This document shows, one piece after another, positions 14,473 to 22,365 of a stretch of 31,974 nt of DNA; position 1 is the first letter of the stretch, and each line of letters opens with the position of its first letter. The stretch is from a virus, in the IMG/VR virus record IMGVR_UViG_3300037961_000543, positions 1 through 31,974 of that record. One strand, written 5' to 3'. A model generated the notes under the pieces. That model was given only the letters and a program-made list of their open reading frames with translations, was not told the DNA's origin and ran no database searches. Both the position numbers and the translations under genes were made by a program.

Positions 14473-16355
14473 TGCCTCTAAAGAAGATAACATTTAAACC
14501 TGGAGTCAATAGAGAACGTACTCGATACACCAATGAGGGTGGATGGTTTGACTGTGATAAGATACGGTTCAGGCAGGGTAGTCCTGAGAAGATAGGTGGG
14601 TGGACACGTATATCTGATAACACGTTTGACGGAAAAGCTCGTTCCATACGTGCATGGACAACGCTTGGTAGCATACCTTTGGTAGGTATTGGCACACACA
14701 AGAAGTTTTACATAGAGGAGGGGGGCAGATATTACGACATTACCCCCGTGCGTAAAACTACAACAGCTAGTGTTAGTACAATTAATCTTGCCAGAACTGA
14801 CGGGTCAACAACTATAACAGTAACCGATACTGGACACGGAGCAGAAATAGGAGATTTTGTAACTTTCGCAGGGTTTACCACGTTAGGAGGTGGGATAACA
14901 GCAGACGTGCTTAATACGGAGCATGAAATAACGGCTGTTACGTCAGCAAATGTATACACGTTTACAGCTTCAGCTACTTCTACAGGTGCGGCTAACACTG
15001 ATTACACTGGTTCAGGTCAAACAGCACAATATCAAGAAAACATAGGAAAAGAAGGGCAAGCCGCATTAACAGGTTGGGGTGCAGGGGCTTGGAACGAAGC
15101 AGGTACAGCTTGGAATCAATCAGGTACAACCACATTCGGTATTCGTTTATGGCATCAACAAAACTTTGGTGAGGATTTAGTTTTAGGGTTTGATGGTGGC
15201 AAGTTATACACATGGGATGTTACCAATGGCAAAACTACACGCGGTGTGCTTGTGTCCAGCTTGGCAGGTGCATCAGGAGTTCCTACCGCGCATAACAACA
15301 TAGTCGTGTCTGATGTGAGTCGTTTTGTTTTTTGCTTGGGTGTTAACGCATTTGGAAGCTCCGATCTAGATCCTTTGTTGATTAGATGGTCTGACCAAGA
15401 AAGTCTGGTGGACTGGACACCTGCGGCTACAAATCAAGCAGGTAGCTTACGCCTATCTCAAGGCTCAAAGATTATCACAGGGGCAAACTCACGACAATCC
15501 GTGTTAATTTGGACAGACGCTGCGTTATACAGCTTGCAGTATGTCGGTGCGCCCATAGTATGGGGGGCTAATCTTGTTGGTGAAAACATATCCATAGCCT
15601 CTAAAAACGCTGTGGCGTACGCAAATGGTATAGCTTACTGGATGGGTACAGATAAGTTCTATAAGTATGATGGTAGAACAGAAACACTAAAGTGTGACCT
15701 ACGTCGTTACGTGTTTAACGATTTTAACGAAAACCAATACGAGCAAGTGTTTGCAGGTACAAACGAGTCGTTCAACGAGATATGGTGGTTCTATTGTGCA
15801 ACAGGGTCAGATGTGCCGAATAGATATATAATATATAATTATTCTGAAGATGTGTGGTATTTTGGCAACTTAACACGCACAGCGTGGGTAGATTCAGGGG
15901 CAAGAGATAATCCACTTGCAGCGACTACATCAGGTAAATTAGTAGAGCATGAGCAGGGGCTAGATGATAACGAGACAGGCACACCTGCAGCGATAACTGC
16001 GTTTATAACGTCTGCGGACTTCGATCTTGATGATGGACATAGGTTGTTCTTAGTAAACAGAATCATGCCTGATGTGACTTTTGATGGCTCTACCATAGAT
16101 AATCCGTCTGTCACGTTGACATTAGACCCGCTAACGAACTCTGGGTCGGGTATCAAGTCTACCCCGTCGGAAGGTGGAAATAGTAGTGGTACAGTAACAC
16201 GTTCTGCTACGACCCCCGTAGAAGCGTTTACCAGTCAACTTGACGTACGTGTTAGAGGACGACAGCTTAATTTAAAGATACAATCCAACGCCACAGGAGT
16301 ACAATGGCAGCTTGGCTCTCCTAGGTTGGACATGCGACCTGATGGGAGACGCTAA
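14472..16355 (+). CDS. Tail nozzle / packaged-DNA stabilisation protein (P22 gp10-like)
   Basis: The protein has 627 residues. The opening block KKITFKPGVNRERTRYTNEG with GWFDCDKIRFRQGSPEKIGG is typical of the large nozzle or stabilisation proteins that close the tail channel below the adaptor in podoviruses (P22 gp10 class). The body is beta-rich with propeller-like repeats (ALYSLQYVGAPIVWGANLVG, IAYWMGTDKFYKYDGRTETL, EIWWFYCATGSDVPNRYIIY). A Thr-rich insertion at about 95-175 (TTASVSTINLARTDGSTTIT) looks like an extra beta domain. The C-terminus is GVQWQLGSPRLDMRPDGRR. Role: virion tail channel; evidence is motif, size and position. Confidence 0.75.
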   Translation: MPLKKITFKPGVNRERTRYTNEGGWFDCDKIRFRQGSPEKIGGWTRISDNTFDGKARSIRAWTTLGSIPLVGIGTHKKFYIEEGGRYYDITPVRKTTTASVSTINLARTDGSTTITVTDTGHGAEIGDFVTFAGFTTLGGGITADVLNTEHEITAVTSANVYTFTASATSTGAANTDYTGSGQTAQYQENIGKEGQAALTGWGAGAWNEAGTAWNQSGTTTFGIRLWHQQNFGEDLVLGFDGGKLYTWDVTNGKTTRGVLVSSLAGASGVPTAHNNIVVSDVSRFVFCLGVNAFGSSDLDPLLIRWSDQESLVDWTPAATNQAGSLRLSQGSKIITGANSRQSVLIWTDAALYSLQYVGAPIVWGANLVGENISIASKNAVAYANGIAYWMGTDKFYKYDGRTETLKCDLRRYVFNDFNENQYEQVFAGTNESFNEIWWFYCATGSDVPNRYIIYNYSEDVWYFGNLTRTAWVDSGARDNPLAATTSGKLVEHEQGLDDNETGTPAAITAFITSADFDLDDGHRLFLVNRIMPDVTFDGSTIDNPSVTLTLDPLTNSGSGIKSTPSEGGNSSGTVTRSATTPVEAFTSQLDVRVRGRQLNLKIQSNATGVQWQLGSPRLDMRPDGRR

Positions 16356-16549
16356 TGAGTGTAGATTTAACAGATTATGACGTGCTATTTCGCGCTCCTG
16401 CGTTACCACTACCAAGGGCAGAGTACAGTCGGGAAGAAGCTATGAAGCTAAATGATGCGCTACGTCTGTATTTTAACCAAATAGACGAGCAGTTTAGGAA
16501 GAATACGTTGAAAGAACAATCAGATGCACAGGCGTGGTTTATTAGCTAA
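16355..16549 (+). CDS. Small conserved protein (64 aa) next to the nozzle gene
   Basis: After a Pro/Leu-rich start (FRAPALPLPRAEYSREEA) comes an amphipathic helix, KLNDALRLYFNQIDEQFRKN. The NALRLYFNQxD-type helix is widespread in small proteins of marine phages and may mediate oligomerisation. TAATG couplings on both sides bind it tightly to the nozzle gene and the next small gene. Function is not known to me; a tail accessory is inferred. Confidence 0.8.
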   Translation: MSVDLTDYDVLFRAPALPLPRAEYSREEAMKLNDALRLYFNQIDEQFRKNTLKEQSDAQAWFIS

Positions 16550-16869
16550 TGGCAAATAACTATAAAAACTCTAAAGTAGACCTCACAAGCACCAGTATAA
16601 CCACGTTATATACATGTCCTGCAAGCACCACAGCTATCATGAAATCTATCTTGGTATCTGATGACTCAGGCAGTGGAGATACAATAACATTGACCATAAC
16701 AAGTGGGTCAGACGTATTTAGCCTATATAAAGTAAAAGCTGTAGGTGCAAATGGCACAGTAGAGCTTCTAACAGCCCCTCTTATTGTGCAAGCATCAGAG
16801 ATACTAAAGGTAACAGCGGCAACAGCAAATAGACTACACGTGGTAGCAAGTTATCTGGAGATTACGTAA
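16549..16869 (+). CDS. Small beta-sandwich virion accessory protein (106 aa)
   Basis: The protein consists of short alternating strands: YKNSKVDLTSTSITTLYTCP, TAIMKSILVSDDSGSGDTIT, LLTAPLIVQASEILKVTAAT and RLHVVASYLEIT. Size, strand order and the late 'I...L.V....A..l.V...' pattern resemble the protein at 5867, although identity is low. Such proteins occur in many phage structural modules; the exact role is unknown. It is coupled by TAATG at both ends. Confidence 0.75.
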   Translation: MANNYKNSKVDLTSTSITTLYTCPASTTAIMKSILVSDDSGSGDTITLTITSGSDVFSLYKVKAVGANGTVELLTAPLIVQASEILKVTAATANRLHVVASYLEIT

Positions 16870-17345
16870 TGAAGCTGGTGGATAGTAAAGAACAGAAACT
16901 AAGCTATAACCAAGTGTTGTTCGGTGCTATAAATAACGCTAAAAGTTCAAGACAAATACCAGAGAATGTTACCATGCGGCAGGCTGTGGCTACAGTGCTT
17001 GAAGAAATAGGACGTAAAAACGTGCAAACTGTGCAAATAGGTAACACCATATTTTTAGGAGTATATAATAAAGAAAAAAATAACATGTACGTTAGGATAT
17101 ATAATATGGATGTAGGGCGTAACGTAATAGACAACATGTATAGATACGGAGCGCATCTGCAAAAAAAGGGCATACAACACATGAGCGCACAGATCAGAAG
17201 TGAAAGACTGTTACCTGCACTGCGGGTAATACAAAAACGACTAGAAAAGTTAGATACAAACTTAGAATTTGTAGATTTAGAGAATACAGATGGCTATGCT
17301 ATGTTTTTAAAATTTGGCAAGGAGCCGTTGATGGAGGCTGCGTAA
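16869..17345 (+). CDS. Conserved protein of unknown function ahead of the ejection genes (158 aa)
   Basis: The N-terminal part is helical (SYNQVLFGAINNAKSSRQIP, MRQAVATVLEEIG). A central two-strand unit follows (VQTVQIGNTIFLGVYNKEKN, MYVRIYNMDVGRNVID), then a helix-strand end in FVDLENTDGYAMFLKFGKEP. The last part has the feel of an acetyltransferase-like (GNAT) C-terminus, and podoviruses often carry such a small protein before the internal proteins. I see no clear acetyl-CoA loop, so this remains a guess. It is coupled to both neighbours by TAATG. Confidence 0.7.
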   Translation: MKLVDSKEQKLSYNQVLFGAINNAKSSRQIPENVTMRQAVATVLEEIGRKNVQTVQIGNTIFLGVYNKEKNNMYVRIYNMDVGRNVIDNMYRYGAHLQKKGIQHMSAQIRSERLLPALRVIQKRLEKLDTNLEFVDLENTDGYAMFLKFGKEPLMEAA

Positions 17346-20300
17346 TGGTAAATGCTGTAAAAGAGGTAGCTGATTTTGCAGGGGATGTCATACGTCCTGT
17401 GGCTGACGCTGCTGCTGACGTGTTACGTCCCGTGGGTGAAGCCATATTACGTAGTGATGAGGTAAAAACGGTTGTAAATGTAGCAGCGGTAGCAACAGGT
17501 AACTCGTGGGCTGTACCTATAATTAACGGTGCAGACGCTATAGATGAAGGAGCTGACCCTGAAGATGTACTAAAAACTATTGTTGTATCTACTGTAGCCG
17601 CAGGTGCAGCAGACGCTGTAGGAGAGGTAGCTGCGGAAGCTTTAACAGACACAGTCGGGTCTACTGTGGCTAACTTTGTGGCTGATACAGGTGTGAATGT
17701 AGTAACAAACGGTGGTGATATAGGGGCTGCTGTCTTCGATGCAGGATTAAAAGGCTCTAAAATAGTTTCTAATACAACGAACACCATAGTGGATTCTTTG
17801 GGTATAGATACTTCTACTGATTTAGGTAAATCATTAGATAAATCCCTAAAAACAGGTATATCGGCAGAGATTATGGGTGAAGATGGTGTAAAAGCTGCAT
17901 CTATAGCTGCCATATCAGACACAATTATTAACCCTGTGTTAGAAAAAGGAGACGAACTAACTCCTGAAGCTCTTGGAGACGTATCTAAACTTGTTTCTAC
18001 AGCGTTGGTTGCAGGTGCAAAGGGCGAGAATGTTTACGATGCCATAAATCAAGAGCTGGGCAACACAGCCACAGCTGACCTACGCGATCTTGTAAAGACA
18101 AAAGTTAAAGACTTCATAGACCCCGTAGAAGAACTGCCTATGGATACAGGAGAGTTCTTAACTGAAGCAGTGTTACCTGGCAAAGAAACACTAGATAAGT
18201 TTAGAGACACGAGCGTCACAGAGAAAGATTTACCCTATTCGCCACAAAACTTGTTATCCCCTGGGGTATTGTCAGATGAAATGAGACAGGAGTTGTTAAG
18301 AAACACAGGGATAGAATTAGGTAAGTCTTCTGACATAGCTAGACTTATAGCTGAATATGAGAAAAGAGTAGCTCCTACTGGCTCTTTATCTGAACAAGAA
18401 ATATTAGATGACCCAAAGAGATTTAAAGGACCTGTGGGAGCAGGTATAGGACCTGAAGTAACGGATGAAGATTATCAGAGTCAATTAGCAGGTATATTAG
18501 GAGAAGAAACTCCTAAAGTAAGTCAAGTTAGTAAAAGAATAATAGATGACGCAAAGAAAAACTTGGCGGGAGTCGGTTATAGTGTGTCTTCAGGAACTTT
18601 AGAGGCGATTGCTTTGCAAGTAGAAGGCACTGCAAATATTGGTGACGCTACTGTAAATAAATTTAGAGAGTTATTTGATAAAGATCCCACTAGATTTCTT
18701 AGAGATAAAACAGGTAAAGTGGTTGCTTGGTTAGACGGTGCAAGTGAAGACCAAAAAGAAAAAATTAGTGGAGATTTACTAAGAAGAAGACGTGATGCTT
18801 TACCTGCTGAAGGTATGGAATTTACCACAGCTCTCCCTGGAGGTGAAAAAGCGTTAGATATGAAAGGGAGACCTTATGGCACAGACAAGTTTGCCACATT
18901 TTTAAATGCTTCTGAAGAGTTTGGTGATGTATTTACAGATATGGCAGTTCTCTATCTGACTGGTCCCGTGTTAGGACCTGCAATAACTCTTTCTCTTGGT
19001 GTAGCGGAGGGACAAGCGGACTCATCACGAAGATTAGACCAAGAAATACAAAAAGCAATTGATGACGGGACGTTAGCAGAAAATGTGGGGTGGCAAACCA
19101 TGTTAGCTGATGCAAAAGGGGATACTTTTGAAGAGAAGTCAGAAAATGCCAAAGAAGCTTTAAAGAAACAATTTTTTAAATATACTGTAGCAGCAGGTGG
19201 CTTAGAAGCTGTTGGAGATTTGGTAACTGCAAAAGCAGCTCTTGGAACCTTAAACATAAAGACTATTGGTGACTTATATACCAAGTTAACTCCAAAACAA
19301 CGAAAAGCAATAGGGATACCCGTAAACATAACCGCAGCGACTGGGGTTGGTGGACTTACCGAGGCAGGTCAAACAGCAATAACTGAAAAAGCTCTAAGAG
19401 ATTTTGATATATATCCAAAAACAGAGGCAGGAGCATCGTTTCTTTTAGGTGCAGCAGGGCAAGGAGGAGCTGTTACAGTAGCTAACACCCTAGACGGCAT
19501 AAACAACGCACTAAAATCAAAATATGAAAAAGGCACGTTAAGCCTACAAGACAGAAATTACGTAGAAAATGAGATATTAGCTCCTGAAGGTGAGTTTGTA
19601 GGCACTCCAACCGCGCCAACCAGTGTGGCAGAAACAACACAAGTTGATACTATAAGTAAAGATATATCTCCTGCAGACAAAGAGGCTTGGATACGCACGA
19701 TAATAGGCGAAGCCGCAGGTGAGTCTGATGCAGGGCAGGCAGCAGTGGCGCACACTATACTAAACAGATATAAAGATGGTGGTTTTGGTAAGTCTTTACA
19801 AGATGTCGTGTATGCTGACAAACAGTTTTCTACATTTAACCCCTTAGATCAAGGTGGTAATTTGTTGCATAAAAAAAGTAAGAGTAGTCCTGAATATAAA
19901 AGAGCTGAGAAACTTGTAAATGACATATTAAATGGCAAGATTAAAGATCCTACAGAAGGAGCCACACACTATTGGAACCCTGATGTGGCTAATCCGTCTT
20001 GGGGGAACGAAATACTATCCCAACATAAGTCTGGCGGTAAAAAGATAGACAGTCATATATTTGGGGGTAACACAGGTGCAGTAGATACTGTAGATGTAGC
20101 AGAAGTTGCTGATAACATAGATAAAAAACCTACAACTCCCACAAAAAAATTTACCACCCCTACAGTTACTACGGACACGTTAGGCACAGGGCAGATAGAC
20201 GCTAAACCCACACCTGACATAGCAGCTGAAGTTGTAGCTGACATATTAAACAAACCAACAAACTTTGTCACTGATGCCGATATAGCAGCGGTCACAGATG

Positions 20301-20668
20301 TGGCAAATTTGGTTGACACAGCCACAGATACAGCCACAGACACCGCTATAGATACCGCTACAGACACGGCAACAGATGTTACTCCTTTTAATGTTCCCAT
20401 AAGTCCCACTCAGGGGATAGCACAACTTGCGGGTCTTCAACAAGTGCGGGTAGACCCTCCAGAGACCGCAGATATAGAGTATTTTTACGATTTTGAAGAT
20501 ATTTTTGCGACTCCCGAACAAAGAAGAATGTTGCGTACTCCATACGAAGATAGTATAAATAGAAGTATTGACGAAGATATGGAAGAACTTTTAGAACCTA
20601 GTCCAGTTAACAGAACAGGTGGAGATAGCACTGATAACTTACTCAAACTACTTAGGAACATCGGATAA
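17345..20668 (+). CDS. Large internal virion protein with SleB-type cell wall hydrolase domain (1107 aa)
   Basis: Residues 1-190 are Ala/Val-rich (VVSTVAAGAADAVGEVAAEA). A further hydrophobic stretch lies near 538-560 (MAVLYLTGPVLGPAITLSLG). Residues about 778-895 form a SleB/Hydrolase_2 domain: AWIRTIIGEAAGESDAGQAA with candidate catalytic Glu789, then VAHTILNRYKDGG, DKQFSTFN and THYWNPDVANPSWGNE. After it come a Thr/Pro linker, five DTAT units (991-1010), and an acidic, Arg-containing end. Podovirus internal proteins with lytic domains open a hole in peptidoglycan during DNA entry (T7 gp16 is the precedent). This one probably does the same, with a different hydrolase fold. It starts at TAATG and leads the ejection module. 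Confidence 0.85.
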   Translation: MVNAVKEVADFAGDVIRPVADAAADVLRPVGEAILRSDEVKTVVNVAAVATGNSWAVPIINGADAIDEGADPEDVLKTIVVSTVAAGAADAVGEVAAEALTDTVGSTVANFVADTGVNVVTNGGDIGAAVFDAGLKGSKIVSNTTNTIVDSLGIDTSTDLGKSLDKSLKTGISAEIMGEDGVKAASIAAISDTIINPVLEKGDELTPEALGDVSKLVSTALVAGAKGENVYDAINQELGNTATADLRDLVKTKVKDFIDPVEELPMDTGEFLTEAVLPGKETLDKFRDTSVTEKDLPYSPQNLLSPGVLSDEMRQELLRNTGIELGKSSDIARLIAEYEKRVAPTGSLSEQEILDDPKRFKGPVGAGIGPEVTDEDYQSQLAGILGEETPKVSQVSKRIIDDAKKNLAGVGYSVSSGTLEAIALQVEGTANIGDATVNKFRELFDKDPTRFLRDKTGKVVAWLDGASEDQKEKISGDLLRRRRDALPAEGMEFTTALPGGEKALDMKGRPYGTDKFATFLNASEEFGDVFTDMAVLYLTGPVLGPAITLSLGVAEGQADSSRRLDQEIQKAIDDGTLAENVGWQTMLADAKGDTFEEKSENAKEALKKQFFKYTVAAGGLEAVGDLVTAKAALGTLNIKTIGDLYTKLTPKQRKAIGIPVNITAATGVGGLTEAGQTAITEKALRDFDIYPKTEAGASFLLGAAGQGGAVTVANTLDGINNALKSKYEKGTLSLQDRNYVENEILAPEGEFVGTPTAPTSVAETTQVDTISKDISPADKEAWIRTIIGEAAGESDAGQAAVAHTILNRYKDGGFGKSLQDVVYADKQFSTFNPLDQGGNLLHKKSKSSPEYKRAEKLVNDILNGKIKDPTEGATHYWNPDVANPSWGNEILSQHKSGGKKIDSHIFGGNTGAVDTVDVAEVADNIDKKPTTPTKKFTTPTVTTDTLGTGQIDAKPTPDIAAEVVADILNKPTNFVTDADIAAVTDVANLVDTATDTATDTAIDTATDTATDVTPFNVPISPTQGIAQLAGLQQVRVDPPETADIEYFYDFEDIFATPEQRRMLRTPYEDSINRSIDEDMEELLEPSPVNRTGGDSTDNLLKLLRNIG
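20315..20374 (+). repeat. 12-nt tandem repeat encoding DTAT x5
   Basis: Five in-frame 12-nt units (GACACAGCCACA and variants) encode DTAT, DTAT, DTAI, DTAT, DTAT. Third positions vary while the protein unit is kept, so the repeat is maintained at the protein level rather than being a recent slippage product. Confidence 0.85.
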
Positions 20669-21501
20669 TGGCTAGCTGGTGGCAGAATCTCGGTGGTATT
20701 GGCGTACCTAAAAACCCCTCTAGCGGAGGTACACCCTATTCAAACCTTGGTACGCCTGATTTTGTTACTTCAACGGGTGGCACGTCTGCCCCAACACCAA
20801 GTAGGTTTGGCGTTCCTGATTTTGTTCAACAACCCATAGACTTTGTGCAACAATTTTTTCCGTCTCAAACAAGCACAAAATCAACCCCTTCTACTTCGGA
20901 CTATATAAATCTCGCTGCTATGGGTATAGGAGGGTTAGGCTCTTTAATTGCCCCTGGACTTTTTATGGGAGAACCCCCCGTTTCGGGTTATCAGGGCAGT
21001 ATACCCAGATACAGAGGCATACGATCACAAGTTCCTGGGACATTTGACCCCACAAGAAGACCTGGAAGTGGAGGACAAAGATATTTTACAGATATGCAAT
21101 TTGTTCCTGAAGCAGATAAAGAAGCCGCGATGGCAGCCGCTGCAACTGAAGCAAAAGGGTTACAGTCTGTTAATTTAGCTAACCCTGCTCAAGAGCGTAC
21201 AGCGACAACGTTTATGGCAGAGGGTGGTATTGCTACTGCTAAAAAACAAGGTATGTATTTAGATGGAGCTACAGATGGTATGGCAGATGAAATACCCGCT
21301 ATGATAGACGGGGAACAACCTGCTATGTTAAGTGATGGTGAGTTTGTAATCCCTGCGGATGTTGTTAGTCATTTAGGTAATGGTAACTCTGATGCGGGCG
21401 CGAAAACATTAGAAAACATGATGGATGAAGTGCGAATGGCAAGGACAGGGACTAAGAAACAAGCCCCCGAAATTGATCCAGAAGACTTTCTTCCAACGTA
21501 G
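20668..21501 (+). CDS. Virion protein with GMADEIPAMIDGEQPAMLSDGEF motif (277 aa)
   Basis: The N-terminal third is Pro/Gly/Ser/Thr-rich with a repeated short unit (LGTPDFV and FGVPDFV). A hydrophobic segment (INLAAMGIGGLGSLIAPGLF, about 75-97) follows. The C-terminal 80 residues hold TDGMADEIPAMIDGEQPAML and SDGEFVIPADVVSHLGNG, a motif that recurs in internal and tape-measure-like proteins of marine phages, ending in an acidic EIDPEDFLPT. Its function is undefined. Its place among ejection genes and its membrane-capable segment suggest an ejected protein. It is coupled to the preceding gene by TAATG. Confidence 0.75.
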   Translation: MASWWQNLGGIGVPKNPSSGGTPYSNLGTPDFVTSTGGTSAPTPSRFGVPDFVQQPIDFVQQFFPSQTSTKSTPSTSDYINLAAMGIGGLGSLIAPGLFMGEPPVSGYQGSIPRYRGIRSQVPGTFDPTRRPGSGGQRYFTDMQFVPEADKEAAMAAAATEAKGLQSVNLANPAQERTATTFMAEGGIATAKKQGMYLDGATDGMADEIPAMIDGEQPAMLSDGEFVIPADVVSHLGNGNSDAGAKTLENMMDEVRMARTGTKKQAPEIDPEDFLPT

Positions 21502-21510
21502 GAGAATATT

Positions 21511-22365
21511 ATGGCAAGTGCTGGACTATCAAGTATTGAATTAACTGAGCCAAACGTAGGTAATTTTACGGGTGTAGAGTCTAACTTGTCACCCTATGTA
21601 GGTCCATACGTAACAGAAATGTTAGGTAGAGGCGCAGGTATAGCTAGCGAGCCTTATCAGGCGTATATGGGTCCTCTTACTGCAGGTCCATCGGACTTAC
21701 AAACAAAAGCATTTGAGGGTATTGGTAGCATCAACATACCAACAAGCGATATGGGTACGTTTACCCCCCAAAGTTTTACAGGTGGTATAGCCACGCAGTA
21801 CATGAACCCATTTCTAGAAGCTGCCCTAGCACCGCAACTAGCTGAAGCAAGAAGACAATCAGAAATATCTGCTCTTGCTGATGCTTCTCGTTTAACCAAA
21901 GCAGGAGCTTTTGGAGGCGGTAGACAAGCCATAATAGATGCAGAAAGAGACAGAAATCTACAACAAAATTTAGCCGCTATCACAGGAAAAGGCTACACAG
22001 ACGCTTTTGACAGAGCTATGGGGCAGTTTAACGTAGAACAAGATAGAGCTAGAGGCGTACAAGAAGACATAAATAAGTTTGGGTTAGCTGCTCTAGCTAG
22101 ACAGGCTAATCTAGGCGCAGTGCAACGAGATATAGACGCTGAAGGTATAACAGCTGACAGACTTCAGTTTGAAGAAGAGCGGGACTTTCCATATAAGCAA
22201 GTGCAATATATGCAGTCGTTACTACAAGGACTACCACTAGCTACCAAGTCATATACATATGCACAACCTTCACCATTAAGCACCTTTGCAGCTGGGGCAG
22301 GTAATCTTGCGTCTCTAACAGATGCGTTTACTGATTACTACAAGAAAACGTTTGGAGAAGTCTGA
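21511..22365 (+). CDS. Internal/ejection virion protein, helical (284 aa)
   Basis: A low-structure N-terminus (SPYVGPYVTEMLGRGAGIAS) leads to TQYMNPFLEAALAPQLAEAR (96-115). A long helical part follows with GAFGGGRQAIIDAERDRNLQ (132-151) and NLAAITGKGYTDAFDRAMGQ. Proteins with this YMNPyl...GAfGGgRQA pattern are found in internal modules of many podoviruses infecting proteobacteria. The end is DAFTDYYKKTFGEV. AGGAG upstream marks the start, and TGATG couples it to the next gene. An ejection role is inferred from neighbours. Confidence 0.75.
   Translation: MASAGLSSIELTEPNVGNFTGVESNLSPYVGPYVTEMLGRGAGIASEPYQAYMGPLTAGPSDLQTKAFEGIGSINIPTSDMGTFTPQSFTGGIATQYMNPFLEAALAPQLAEARRQSEISALADASRLTKAGAFGGGRQAIIDAERDRNLQQNLAAITGKGYTDAFDRAMGQFNVEQDRARGVQEDINKFGLAALARQANLGAVQRDIDAEGITADRLQFEEERDFPYKQVQYMQSLLQGLPLATKSYTYAQPSPLSTFAAGAGNLASLTDAFTDYYKKTFGEV

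Noticed and set aside
17299-17922. Leftward open frame of 207 codons
   Set aside because: Antisense shadow of the Ala/Val-rich start of the SleB-domain protein; repetitive and without motifs.
20053-20409. Leftward open frame with VSVAVSVAVS repeat
   Set aside because: It is the antisense reading of the DTAT repeat and has no independent support.
20948-21178. Second-frame rightward open frame inside the 277-aa virion protein gene
   Set aside because: No ribosome site and no recognisable protein features; the host frame has conserved motifs throughout.
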